Shown: positions 31,774 to 40,313 of the stretch, one piece after another
Layout: each line of letters starts with the position of its first letter
Position numbering within the stretch: position 1 is the stretch's first letter
NCBI GenBank assembly: GCA_934098515.1
Contig: CAKOOK010000010.1
Span: 1 to 45,857, forward strand
Reading direction: 5' to 3'
DNA: 45,857 bases
Source: an uncultured Bacilli bacterium
Lineage (GTDB): Bacteria; Bacillota_I; Bacilli_A; RF39; UBA660
The notes under the pieces: generated by a model
The model's input: the letters and a program-made list of their open reading frames with translations, nothing else
The model's database searches: none
Told to the model about the DNA's origin: nothing
Position numbers and translations under genes: made by a program

Positions 31774-33600
31774 CTCCGTAATAAAGAATCTTTGATACCA
31801 AGTTAAAAATGCATAAATAGTATAAATCTGCTTACCATAAACGGCACCATTATAATGCTCATCCAATAACTTATTAATCGCTTCATTATCAAAAAATTCT
31901 TTTGAAAAATCACTATTAAATAAATCCTTAACTTTATTATAATACTTTTCTTCTCTTATCCATTTACCAAAAGGAACTGGGAAACCTTTCTTCTTACGTT
32001 TAGCCCACTCCTCCGGTATCTTCTCATCAGCAATCTTTCTAAAAATATACTTAGTCTGTCCATCACGAACCATATACTTTGTTGGTATCCTCTGTGATAA
32101 CTTCCATACCTCTTTATCTAAAAATGGTACCCTAAGTTCAACAGAATTAGCCATACTCATCTTATCAGCCTTAAGCAAAATATCATTAGGTAACCAGAAA
32201 TTCAAATCAATATACATCTTTCTTTGAACATCATCCTTACCCTTAACCTCATCATAATAAGGAGTAGATAAATCAAATGGTGATAAATCAGTCCTATACT
32301 TAGGTTTAAGTATTGCTTGTGCATCCTTACTTAAAAACATCTCTGTCTTATTATAATATCTTTCCTCTAAAGGTTTACTATATTTAAGAATAGTATGCTG
32401 ACCCTTAAAATAAGGAAGATTCTTTGCAATACTACCAATACCTCTTCTTAAAAATAAAGGAACCTTATCATAAAACTTCTCTAATCCTTCAAGATTATAC
32501 TCATTATATCCACCAAACATCTCATCAGCACCCTCACCAGAAAGGACAACCTTAACCTCTTTTCTAGCAAGCTTACTTAAAAAATATAACGGCACTGCAG
32601 ACACGTTCGCACTAGGCTCATCCAAATGATACTCTACTGTAGGTAAAATATCAAAAAACTCATCAGCACTAATTACCTTAGAATAATGCTTAATCTTAAA
32701 ATAATCAGATAAATCCTTGGCATACTCAATCTCTGAAAAACCTTTACCATCAAAACCAACTGTAAACGTTTTATTAGGTCTAGCCTCAGCAACTACATAA
32801 GATGAATCAACTCCACCACTTAAATAAGAACCAACCTCAACATCACTAATCTGATGATACTTAATTGAGCTTTCAATTGTCTCCTTCAAAACATTCTCAT
32901 ACTCATCAAAAGGTTTATCTTCCTTCTCATACTTAAGCTTAAAATACTCCTTAACCTCTAACTTATCATTTTCATAAACAAAATAATGCCCAGGTCTTAA
33001 CTTATAAGTATATTTAAAGAAAGTCTCTTCCATATGATTAGTTCCATACGATAAATACAAACTAAGTACCTTCTCATTTAACTCTTTCTTAAAATCAGGA
33101 TGTGATAAAAAAGATTTAATCTCTGATGCAAACATAAATAATCCATCATTCTTATAATAATAAAATGGCTTAATTCCAAAAATATCTCTTGCCCCAATTA
33201 TTTTCTTCTTATTTATATCATAAATTATAATTCCATACATTCCACGCAACTTATTAAATACTTCAGTATCCCACTCTTCATATCCATGAACAATTACCTC
33301 AGTATCTGTATTAGTTCTAAACTTATGACCACACTTAATTAACTCATCACGTAAACTTTGATAATTATAAATCTCTCCATTAAAAGTTATTGCTATCGTA
33401 TTATCTTCATTATATATAGGTTGACTACCACCCTTTAAATCAATAATAGATAACCTTCTAAAACCAAGTGCAACATCATCATCAACATAATAACCATCAC
33501 TATCTGGTCCTCTATGGATAATCCTATCCGCCATACTCTTAATAATCTTATCCTTATCTTTCTTAGACTTCTTGTCCTTAAACCCACAAAATCCGCACAT
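31768..33600 (-). CDS. asnB: Asparagine synthetase, glutamine-hydrolysing
   Basis: The 610 residues have the class II glutaminase domain with Cys2 as nucleophile (MCGFCGF, then RIIHRGPDSDG and FNGEIYNY). The ATP-pyrophosphatase synthetase domain follows, with S-G-G-V-D-S-S near 265 and L-S-G-E-G-A-D-E near 353. It makes asparagine from aspartate, glutamine and ATP. GTAGGAGG lies at ideal spacing, only 8 bp after the ychF stop, so both form an operon. The length fits the long AsnB type (about 610-630). Confidence 0.95.
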   Translation of the reverse strand: MCGFCGFKDKKSKKDKDKIIKSMADRIIHRGPDSDGYYVDDDVALGFRRLSIIDLKGGSQPIYNEDNTIAITFNGEIYNYQSLRDELIKCGHKFRTNTDTEVIVHGYEEWDTEVFNKLRGMYGIIIYDINKKKIIGARDIFGIKPFYYYKNDGLFMFASEIKSFLSHPDFKKELNEKVLSLYLSYGTNHMEETFFKYTYKLRPGHYFVYENDKLEVKEYFKLKYEKEDKPFDEYENVLKETIESSIKYHQISDVEVGSYLSGGVDSSYVVAEARPNKTFTVGFDGKGFSEIEYAKDLSDYFKIKHYSKVISADEFFDILPTVEYHLDEPSANVSAVPLYFLSKLARKEVKVVLSGEGADEMFGGYNEYNLEGLEKFYDKVPLFLRRGIGSIAKNLPYFKGQHTILKYSKPLEERYYNKTEMFLSKDAQAILKPKYRTDLSPFDLSTPYYDEVKGKDDVQRKMYIDLNFWLPNDILLKADKMSMANSVELRVPFLDKEVWKLSQRIPTKYMVRDGQTKYIFRKIADEKIPEEWAKRKKKGFPVPFGKWIREEKYYNKVKDLFNSDFSKEFFDNEAINKLLDEHYNGAVYGKQIYTIYAFLTWYQRFFITEK

Positions 33601-33608
33601 TTATCCTC

Positions 33609-34706
33609 CTACACATTAAATCTAAAATAACAAATATCCCCATCTTGCATTAAATAATCTTTGCCCTCTAAACGCATCTTACCAGCTTCCTTAACTTTAA
33701 GTTCACTTCCACAATTCTTCAAATCATCAAAAGACATAACCTCTGCTTTAATAAACCCACGTTCAAAATCACTATGAATTATTCCTGCACACTCAGGTGC
33801 TTTCATCCCCTTCTTAAAAGTCCATGCTCTGCACTCATCTTTTCCTGAAGTAAAAAATGTTTGTAATCCAAGTAAATCATAAGTTGCATATATTAGTTTA
33901 TCTAATCCAGAAGAAGTAATACCCATTTCTTTTAAAAACTCCTTCTTATCATCCTCATTTAACTCTGCAAGTTCACTTTCCATCTTCGCACACACAACAA
34001 TTACACTAGCATCCTCTTTAGAAGCATATTCACTAACCATATCTGTATACTTATTATGACCTACTATAGCATCATCCTCATTAACATTAGTCATATATAT
34101 AATCGGTTTCAAAGTAATAAAGCAAAAAGGTTTTAAAATTTGTCTCTCTTCCTTAGATAAATCTAATCTTCTAAGGGGAATATTTTGCAGTAACGCCTCC
34201 TCACACTTTTTCAAAGTTTGAAACTCTAAAAGTTCAGCCTTATCCTTAGTCATCTCACACTTTTTCGCAATCTTACCAATCCTATTTTGCACAATCTCTA
34301 AATCAGAAATTATTAACTCAACATTAATTATCTCAATATCCCTAATTGGATCAACACTACCCTCAACATGAATAATATCACCATTTTCAAAGCATCTAAC
34401 AACCTCAACTATTGCATCCACTTCTCTAATATGACTTAAAAACTTATTACCAAGACCTTCACCATTAGATGCCCCCTTAACAAGCCCAGCAATATCCGTA
34501 AACTCATAAGTAGTTGGTATAGTTCTCTCTGGCATATATAAATTTTCTAAATAAGCTAATCTTTCATCTGGTACAGTAACAACTCCAACATTTGGATCAA
34601 TCGTCGCAAATGGATAATTAGCTGCTAATATATTCTTCTTCGTAATCGCATTAAATAACGTACTCTTACCAACATTAGGTAACCCTACAATTCCTGCCTT
34701 TAACAT
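33609..34706 (-). CDS. ychF: YchF/OLA1-family nucleotide-binding protein
   Basis: The 365 residues are YchF. G1 is GLPNVGKST, G3 DIAGLVKGAS, and the G4 position reads N-x-x-E (TNVNE) rather than N-K-x-D, which gives the family its preference for ATP over GTP. A coiled coil and a C-terminal TGS domain (AWTFKKG to CYFRFNV) follow. The protein binds the ribosome and acts in stress responses. It is co-transcribed with asnB downstream and lies 15 bp after the ATP-grasp gene. Confidence 0.96.
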   Translation of the reverse strand: MLKAGIVGLPNVGKSTLFNAITKKNILAANYPFATIDPNVGVVTVPDERLAYLENLYMPERTIPTTYEFTDIAGLVKGASNGEGLGNKFLSHIREVDAIVEVVRCFENGDIIHVEGSVDPIRDIEIINVELIISDLEIVQNRIGKIAKKCEMTKDKAELLEFQTLKKCEEALLQNIPLRRLDLSKEERQILKPFCFITLKPIIYMTNVNEDDAIVGHNKYTDMVSEYASKEDASVIVVCAKMESELAELNEDDKKEFLKEMGITSSGLDKLIYATYDLLGLQTFFTSGKDECRAWTFKKGMKAPECAGIIHSDFERGFIKAEVMSFDDLKNCGSELKVKEAGKMRLEGKDYLMQDGDICYFRFNV

Positions 34707-34721
34707 AACATCATCTTCCCT

Positions 34722-35723
34722 CTATCTGCCTCTTTGATAAGCAATAATCTCCTTTTTAACCTTCTCTAAATCAGGCTTAACTCCTCTTTTATAAAGAACC
34801 TGAACAAGATCCATACCGGGGCCTCTATTACCCTCAATAATAAGTGGTCCATCTTTACTAATCGCAACATCCCATCCAATAATATTAACATTATCATTTA
34901 CCTTAGCTGCCTTATTAACCATCTTCTTAATCTCTTTCCAGTATGGAATCTTATAACCATTTACTTTAACATGAGTAACACTAGTTTCTTTAGAAACATT
35001 TCCCTCTTTATCTATTGCTTCACCCTCTAAAATTCCTTTAGCAGTATTAATCTTTACACCAACACCACCTTGATGAAAATTATCCGCAATTGTCTTACCA
35101 GCACCTATCCTAGCTACTGCAAACAAAATCTCACTCTTACCACCAATACACTTAGTCACTATCCTAAGCGTATTAATACTCTTAGGATTTAACTTACTCC
35201 ACTCCTCATCTTGAACAACAAGCTCCTCAAGTAAACAATTTTCTTCCTTTAACTTCTCATAAAAAGTCTTCATATCTTTAATATCACTAGAAGATAACTT
35301 GACAACATCCTGTCCACCTAATCCACTAATTGGTTTACGAACAAACTCTTTATGACTACTAATAAAATCTTTAACTTTAGAAAACCCATCATCATAAGAT
35401 ACGAACTCTCTTTTAGTAAACTCACTAAAATTCTTATGAAAATTAACCTTATTTGAGAAAAAAGGTGCATACTTAACATTAGCCGCTAACTCATAAAACT
35501 TATTTTGATAACCAATCGTCGCATAAGTCTTTCTTTCACTAAAACTCTTATTATAAAATTCATAATTTAAATAATCTTGAAGCCCAGACTTAAATACAAG
35601 TGCTGAAACCGCAGTATCTATAAACATCAAAACTGTACTCTTACCAGTTTTTTGAGAAACCTTCTTTAAATTCTTATAATGTCTCTTATAATTACCTTTA
35701 AGAGCAAATCCAATAAATCCCAT
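34722..35723 (-). CDS. Sugar-transfer-associated ATP-grasp-like protein
   Basis: The 333 residues show an ATP-grasp fold of the hexapeptide/sugar-transfer-associated type. Among them are K-x-x-S-G-L-G-G-Q near 133 (the grasp loop), L-L-E-E-L-V-V-Q-D, N-T-L-R-I-V-T, the Q-G-G-V-G-V strand and the metal-binding W-D-V-A and I-E-G-N-R-G-P-G-M-D. Such proteins are often found with cell-surface polysaccharide genes. The substrates to be ligated are unknown. Start 35723 follows GGGAGGTGA. The TATAAT upstream (35740-35745) abuts the terminator of htrA. It heads the ychF-asnB genes. Confidence 0.8.
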   Translation of the reverse strand: MGFIGFALKGNYKRHYKNLKKVSQKTGKSTVLMFIDTAVSALVFKSGLQDYLNYEFYNKSFSERKTYATIGYQNKFYELAANVKYAPFFSNKVNFHKNFSEFTKREFVSYDDGFSKVKDFISSHKEFVRKPISGLGGQDVVKLSSSDIKDMKTFYEKLKEENCLLEELVVQDEEWSKLNPKSINTLRIVTKCIGGKSEILFAVARIGAGKTIADNFHQGGVGVKINTAKGILEGEAIDKEGNVSKETSVTHVKVNGYKIPYWKEIKKMVNKAAKVNDNVNIIGWDVAISKDGPLIIEGNRGPGMDLVQVLYKRGVKPDLEKVKKEIIAYQRGR

Positions 35724-35745
35724 GTTATCACCTCCCAAAATTATA

Positions 35746-35776
35746 ACAAAAAAAAGGCCTCTTTAAAAGCCTTTAT
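35746..35776 (-). terminator. Terminator overlapping the htrA-like stop
   Basis: AAAGGC/GCCTTT stem with a 10-nt loop followed by T on the minus strand. Confidence 0.65.
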
Positions 35777-36879
35777 TCTGCTGTTTGACTTAAGGTTATC
35801 GTTTTTGTTTCAGTTTTAGTTCCTCTAACAAATGTTACTTCAACCTTATCACCAACATTATACTTATATAAATAATATTTTAAAAATGATGAACCCTTAA
35901 TATCATAATCACCAAACTTAGTAATAACATCACCTTTTTCAAGCCCAGCCTTATCTGCTGGTGATCCCTTTTGAACATAACCAACTACTGCACCTTCAGT
36001 AATATTCTTACTTAAAGATATTCCATACTCTCTAATTAAAGCATCAGTATTACTTACATCTAAAGTACCAACTCCAAGCATAGGACGCTCTATCTTACCA
36101 CCCTTAATTAAAGATTCAGCAATACTAACTGCATCCTCTATAGGTATCGCAAATCCCATACCTTCTACTCCACTACTAACAAGCTTCATATTAGTAATAC
36201 CAATAACCTCACCATTAGCATTAGCAATAGGTCCACCAGAATTACCACTATTAATAGCAGCATCAGTTTGCATAACATTCATAACCCAAGAAGCTACACT
36301 AGAATTACTAGCATTAACCTCAACTAGTCTATCCTTACCACTAATAATACCTCTAGCAACTGTCCAAGAATACTCAGAAGCAAGTGGAGTACCAATAACA
36401 AATGCCGTATCACCTAAACGAGCATCTGCCGCCTTACCTATCTCTGCAACCTTAATAATTTTATCCTTATCTATAGATAAAACCCCAATATCACTATACT
36501 CATCACTGCCAACAACTTTAACAGTCTCTGTCTTATTATTAGTAAACTTAACCTTAACTTCACTAGCACCAGATATAACGTGATTATTAGTTAAAATATA
36601 TGACTTCTCACCTTCAGTCTTATAAACAAATCCACTACCACTACTTACCATAGTACCATTTTTATAAGACTCAACAACAACTACTGCATCATAAAGCTTC
36701 TCAACAGCATCAGCTATTCCATTATCGGTAACAGTTACCTCTTTCTCTAACTTATTAACTACAGTCTGATTAAGTGGTTTAAAATATCTAATCGCATAAT
36801 ACATTCCAACACTACCAAGACCTAAAGCCACCATAAATATTACAACATATACAAGAACATTACTTTTATCCTTCTTCAT
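35773..36879 (-). CDS. HtrA/DegP-like membrane-anchored serine protease
   Basis: The 368 residues have an N-terminal anchor (about 8-30), an S1C trypsin domain and one PDZ domain. The triad is visible as H in TNNHVISGA (near 98), D in YSDIGVLSID and S in INSGNSGGPI. The PDZ starts around 270 (PMLGVG) with GSPADKAGLEKGDVI. It acts at the outer membrane face as a quality-control protease. It follows the Abi_2 gene by 8 bp with GGAGG between them, so the pair is an operon. Confidence 0.93.
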   Translation of the reverse strand: MKKDKSNVLVYVVIFMVALGLGSVGMYYAIRYFKPLNQTVVNKLEKEVTVTDNGIADAVEKLYDAVVVVESYKNGTMVSSGSGFVYKTEGEKSYILTNNHVISGASEVKVKFTNNKTETVKVVGSDEYSDIGVLSIDKDKIIKVAEIGKAADARLGDTAFVIGTPLASEYSWTVARGIISGKDRLVEVNASNSSVASWVMNVMQTDAAINSGNSGGPIANANGEVIGITNMKLVSSGVEGMGFAIPIEDAVSIAESLIKGGKIERPMLGVGTLDVSNTDALIREYGISLSKNITEGAVVGYVQKGSPADKAGLEKGDVITKFGDYDIKGSSFLKYYLYKYNVGDKVEVTFVRGTKTETKTITLSQTAE

Positions 36880-36887
36880 ATTTCCTC

Positions 36888-37817
36888 CTACAAATCTAAA
36901 ATTTCTCTAAAATTTCTTGGAAATCCCATCGTATCTAGGACCTTCCCAATGTTAATAACTTTAAGTTTTCCACAAAGAATATCTATCTCATAACTTAACT
37001 CATTTATAAGAAGACGAAACTCCTCTGGCCTTAAAAGCTGCTTTAAAATAATGATTAAAGCAAAAAGATCATCCTTACCATAAATATACTCACCATCAGT
37101 AGTTGGTATATCAAGTCCATCATGATATTTAGTATCACCAATTATCTTCTGTGTTCTATGATCATATAATATATCCTCATGTGCACACAAATTACGATAA
37201 TTAGAAAGTATTGGAAGATAAGTTAAAAGATTATTAATCGATAAATCATAAATACCAGCAATCTCCTCTTGATCTTCCCTCTTCATAACAGTATAAAGTT
37301 CACCAACAATACCAAATGATAAAACTTTCACAACAACCCAAAGTGGAATATAACCATAATTCTTCAAATAATGACTAGTAGCTGAATGCTGCGCACCATT
37401 AACTCTAATCTGACGTTTCATCTTCTTTAAAGTATCACTTAGTTGTCTCTGTTTATCTGGTACCTTAGTAAAATTTTCTGGTCTCAAGTAATCTTTCTCT
37501 CTAAAACCATATTTCTTTGATAACTGATAAGAAATAATACTCTTCAAATTGTTCTCAATAATCAGCAAATTTTTAAAGACAATATTTCGTACCTGTCTAT
37601 CAAAATTGAATAATGCATATAACTCTCTAAAAGTTGTACCCTTAATGAAATTACGATTCTTAGGACTCTTTAAAAACAAATGACGATAACCACTAATAAA
37701 GAAATAATTCTCACGAATAAGAATATCTTCTGTAAAAAGATAGTCATCGATAATAAGACCTTTGCTTTCAAGGATACTTATTTGTTCTTGAATTGTTTTA
37801 AAGACCTTCATCTTCAT
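36888..37817 (-). CDS. Abi_2-family protein with HEPN ribonuclease motif
   Basis: The 309 residues fit the Abi_2 (AbiD/AbiF) family. There is an N-terminal helix pair with SGYRH, the FDRQVRNIVFKNLLIIENNLKS helix, YGYIPLWVVVKVLSFG and, near 205-215, the H-E-P-N type R-x4-H (R208, H213 in RNLCAH). Family members abort phage infection, probably as RNases. Start 37817 is chosen for AGGTGAG. A start 18 bp upstream has none. Unusually it is in one operon with a housekeeping HtrA-like protease and has no adjacent antitoxin. A TGATATAAT extended -10 lies upstream. Confidence 0.82.
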   Translation of the reverse strand: MKMKVFKTIQEQISILESKGLIIDDYLFTEDILIRENYFFISGYRHLFLKSPKNRNFIKGTTFRELYALFNFDRQVRNIVFKNLLIIENNLKSIISYQLSKKYGFREKDYLRPENFTKVPDKQRQLSDTLKKMKRQIRVNGAQHSATSHYLKNYGYIPLWVVVKVLSFGIVGELYTVMKREDQEEIAGIYDLSINNLLTYLPILSNYRNLCAHEDILYDHRTQKIIGDTKYHDGLDIPTTDGEYIYGKDDLFALIIILKQLLRPEEFRLLINELSYEIDILCGKLKVINIGKVLDTMGFPRNFREILDL

Positions 37818-37835
37818 AGTCTCACCTATTATCAA

Positions 37836-37844
37836 ATTATATCA
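37836..37844 (-). promoter_or_regulatory. Extended -10 promoter of the Abi_2-htrA operon
   Basis: TG-A-TATAAT on the minus strand. The -35 region is poor. Confidence 0.5.
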
Positions 37845-37891
37845 CACATTCCGGATAAATCATATAATTATATTATGAAAATTTTATGAAT

Positions 37892-38551
37892 TTACGAATA
37901 AAAATAATTTATAACCCCTTGAGTTATTTTCAAAGAAAGTTTTTTTACATACCCTTCATTTAAAAGATTAGTCCTATCAAAATAATTAGACAAAAACCCA
38001 CATTCAATCAAAATCCCAGTAGGATTAAGCCTATCATACATATACTTACCACGCATCTCTTTTATCTTTCTATTAGTTTTTGTAAAAGAATTTAACTCAC
38101 TTTGGATAACCTCAGCTAAAAGCTTATTATAACTATTATTACTAACATAAAAAACTTGTGCACCACGATACTTAGAACTCTCAAAAATATTTTGATGAAT
38201 AGATAAATATATATCAGGATTAGTATTATTAATAATCTCTATCCTCTTATCAAAATCACTCTTCTTCCTTCTAGATACTCCATCTTCACTTAAATCATCA
38301 TCACTGCTTCTCGTTAAAATAACATTAGCTCCCTTTTCCTCCAAAGCATCCTTAAGAAACATAACCACCTTTAAGTTAACATCCTTCTCTTTAACATTAC
38401 CCACTTCGGCCCCACCATCTTTACCACCATGACCAGCATCTAAAATAATCGTTTTACCTAACAAAGGAAACGTACTAGAAGCACCATTAACTATCAAAGT
38501 CAAAGCAATTAAAAACAAAAAAGCAAACAATATATACAAACATTTTCTCAT
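37892..38551 (-). CDS. cwlD: Germination-type N-acetylmuramoyl-L-alanine amidase CwlD
   Basis: The 219 residues have a signal anchor (about 2-25) and an Amidase_3 domain. Zinc ligands are in ILDAGHGGKDGGA, the E-K-D-V-N-L segment and LSIHQN, and the catalytic Glu is in LIECGFLSN. CwlD removes peptide side chains so that muramic-delta-lactam can form in the spore cortex, and the SIHQN and GFLSN forms are typical. The start is 38551. A longer frame would translate the terminator of the upstream gene. No ribosome site is present. CATAGATT lies 5 nt before the ATG, so the mRNA probably is leaderless. Confidence 0.88.
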   Translation of the reverse strand: MRKCLYILFAFLFLIALTLIVNGASSTFPLLGKTIILDAGHGGKDGGAEVGNVKEKDVNLKVVMFLKDALEEKGANVILTRSSDDDLSEDGVSRRKKSDFDKRIEIINNTNPDIYLSIHQNIFESSKYRGAQVFYVSNNSYNKLLAEVIQSELNSFTKTNRKIKEMRGKYMYDRLNPTGILIECGFLSNYFDRTNLLNEGYVKKLSLKITQGVINYFYS

Positions 38552-38556
38552 ACAAT

Positions 38557-38564
38557 AATCTATG
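38557..38564 (-). promoter_or_regulatory. CATA-type -10 box of cwlD
   Basis: CATAGATT(A) at 38564-38557 fits the mother-cell or forespore CATANNNTA pattern and lies 5 nt before the ATG. Confidence 0.45.
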
Positions 38565-38572
38565 AAAACTAT

Positions 38573-38597
38573 AAAAAAAAAGACTATTAAATAGTCC
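38573..38597 (-). terminator. Terminator of the SDR gene
   Basis: GACTAT/ATAGTC stem with a 3-nt loop, followed by nine T on the minus strand. Confidence 0.8.
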
Positions 38598-38605
38598 ACA
38601 CAAAG

Positions 38606-39610
38606 TTACTCTTTAAAATCACCTAAAATCCACATAACCATGTCCTTCACAGTATCAGTAATATCTCTAGTTGCAAAACCAAGATCTCTTTTCGCTTTCT
38701 CATTACTAAAATTCGAATTAGAAGATAACGTATACAAAGAATATCTAGTAAAAAGTGGTGTTTTCCCTTTAACATTATAATACATCTCATAAAAAGGTGC
38801 TACTATCTTAGCAATCATAATTGGTAACACAACCTTAATTCTTTTCCTACCAACAACATCACAAACCAAATCTGCAAGTTTCTTAATCGAAACAAACTCA
38901 CCTGACATAATGTAACATTCTCCCTTTTTCCCCTTATCACATGCCATAATTATTCCTTTTGCAACATCCCTAACATCAACAAAATCATATCCACCCTTAA
39001 CACACATTGGAAGTTTGCCTCTTACAATTTCACTAACAAGCGCAGTCAAATGACTATTACTAAAATCATATGGCCCCAAAATACCAGAAGGATGAACAAT
39101 ACAAGCATTTAACCCTTTATCCTTAACCGAATCCATAACATATCTTGCAGCTTCAGCCTTTGTTTTAGCATATAATCCAACTACATCATCCGGATTAAAA
39201 ATAGACACCTCACTAATCAAATCTCCATTACTCTTCTCAGGAATAGCATGGACACTACTAACATAAATAAGCTTAGCATTATACTCCAAAACCTTATCAA
39301 CTATATTTTTAGTCCCATTAACATTAACATCATAGACCCTTGAATTATACTTTGATTTTATATAAACAACCGCAGCACAATGAATCACAAAGATTTCTGC
39401 GCCATCACTACCTTCAAAAATAGAATTAAGAGTGTCCGCCTTTGTAACATCACCATAATAAATAGAACATTTCAAATTATTAAGCGAACTTATAGACTCC
39501 CCATTTAATACAAAAGCTCTTACCTCTGCATTATCATCATGTTCTAACATCCTAATAATATTATTACCTAAAAAACCACTAGCACCTGTAACTATATAAA
39601 TTCTTTTCAT
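38606..39610 (-). CDS. NAD(P)-dependent extended SDR, dihydroflavonol-reductase-like
   Basis: The 334 residues have the Rossmann start VTGASGFLGNNIIRML, D-V-T-K near 54, the H-C-A-A strand and the catalytic Y-x-x-x-K in GLYAKTKAE. S is in VSSVHAI. The C-terminal substrate domain follows with G-G-Y-D-F-V-D-V-R-D. Extended SDRs of this type epimerise or reduce nucleotide sugars or ketones. The lack of a polysaccharide cluster leaves the substrate open. AGGTGG lies about 8 nt before the ATG. A short AT-rich gap to the 39705 gene holds TGATATTAT and TATAAT as -10 candidates. Confidence 0.88.
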   Translation of the reverse strand: MKRIYIVTGASGFLGNNIIRMLEHDDNAEVRAFVLNGESISSLNNLKCSIYYGDVTKADTLNSIFEGSDGAEIFVIHCAAVVYIKSKYNSRVYDVNVNGTKNIVDKVLEYNAKLIYVSSVHAIPEKSNGDLISEVSIFNPDDVVGLYAKTKAEAARYVMDSVKDKGLNACIVHPSGILGPYDFSNSHLTALVSEIVRGKLPMCVKGGYDFVDVRDVAKGIIMACDKGKKGECYIMSGEFVSIKKLADLVCDVVGRKRIKVVLPIMIAKIVAPFYEMYYNVKGKTPLFTRYSLYTLSSNSNFSNEKAKRDLGFATRDITDTVKDMVMWILGDFKE

Positions 39611-39693
39611 AAATCATCCACCTACCTTATATTATATTTTCCATTATCTATCTATATAATATCACTTTTTTTACTAATTCTGTACTAACTAAC

Positions 39694-39718
39694 AAAAAAA
39701 GCGCCTAACTAGCACTTT
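39694..39718 (-). terminator. Terminator of the ltaS-39705 operon
   Basis: AAAGTGC/GCGCTTT stem with one G-T pair and a T run on the minus strand. It overlaps the 3' end of the 39705 gene. Confidence 0.6.
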
Positions 39719-40313
39719 CAACAACATAATACTTACCATCTACCTTAATTAAAATTAAAGTCACTTTAGTATCATATCCTAAATCTTCATTATAACTTAA
39801 AGTTAAACTAACCTTCTTAGCATCACTTTCATTATCACCAATTTTGTACTTAGTATCACTAATCTCATCAGCACTAACACTAACGACCATTGGAAGTATC
39901 TGACTTCTCTTTCCATCAGAATTATCCTCTAAATACTTATACAAAGTATCTTGAACATTTACCTTAAAATTATCTCTACCACTTTCCAAAACATATTCAG
40001 TGCCACCAACATCATACTTATTTACCTTATTAGATAAAGTATATAAATCAGTAACAAACATCTTAGATATTGTTTTAGCATAATCATCATCATTTACATT
40101 ATCATTATTTAAAATAGTCTTAAGTTCATTAAAAAGTTCTTTCTGTAAATCAGTAGCATTACTCTTAAGAACATACCCATACTTATCAATCTTATCTATA
40201 CTCTTAACACTATTATCTACTCTATCCCTATGAGTAATATTATAATAAATACCCCCAATAGAATACAATAACACTAATACCAATATCACTAAACCAATCT
40301 TTTTCTTTTTCAT
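39705..40313 (-). CDS. Hypothetical membrane-anchored protein coupled to ltaS
   Basis: The 202 residues have a basic start and one signal anchor (about 6-24). An extracytoplasmic domain follows, with helices (about 55-110) and a beta-rich C-terminus ending LILIKVDGKYYVVESAS, which looks like a small cystatin- or NTF2-like fold. The start overlaps the ltaS stop by 4 bp, so the two are translationally coupled and probably work in the same place. I do not recognise a family. A role in lipoteichoic acid synthesis or turnover is suggested only by position. Confidence 0.65.
   Translation of the reverse strand: MKKKKIGLVILVLVLLYSIGGIYYNITHRDRVDNSVKSIDKIDKYGYVLKSNATDLQKELFNELKTILNNDNVNDDDYAKTISKMFVTDLYTLSNKVNKYDVGGTEYVLESGRDNFKVNVQDTLYKYLEDNSDGKRSQILPMVVSVSADEISDTKYKIGDNESDAKKVSLTLSYNEDLGYDTKVTLILIKVDGKYYVVESAS

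Noticed and set aside
38552..38599. Upstream extension of cwlD by 16 codons
   Set aside because: It would translate the terminator hairpin and T tract of the preceding gene, while the signal anchor begins properly at the ATG at 38551.
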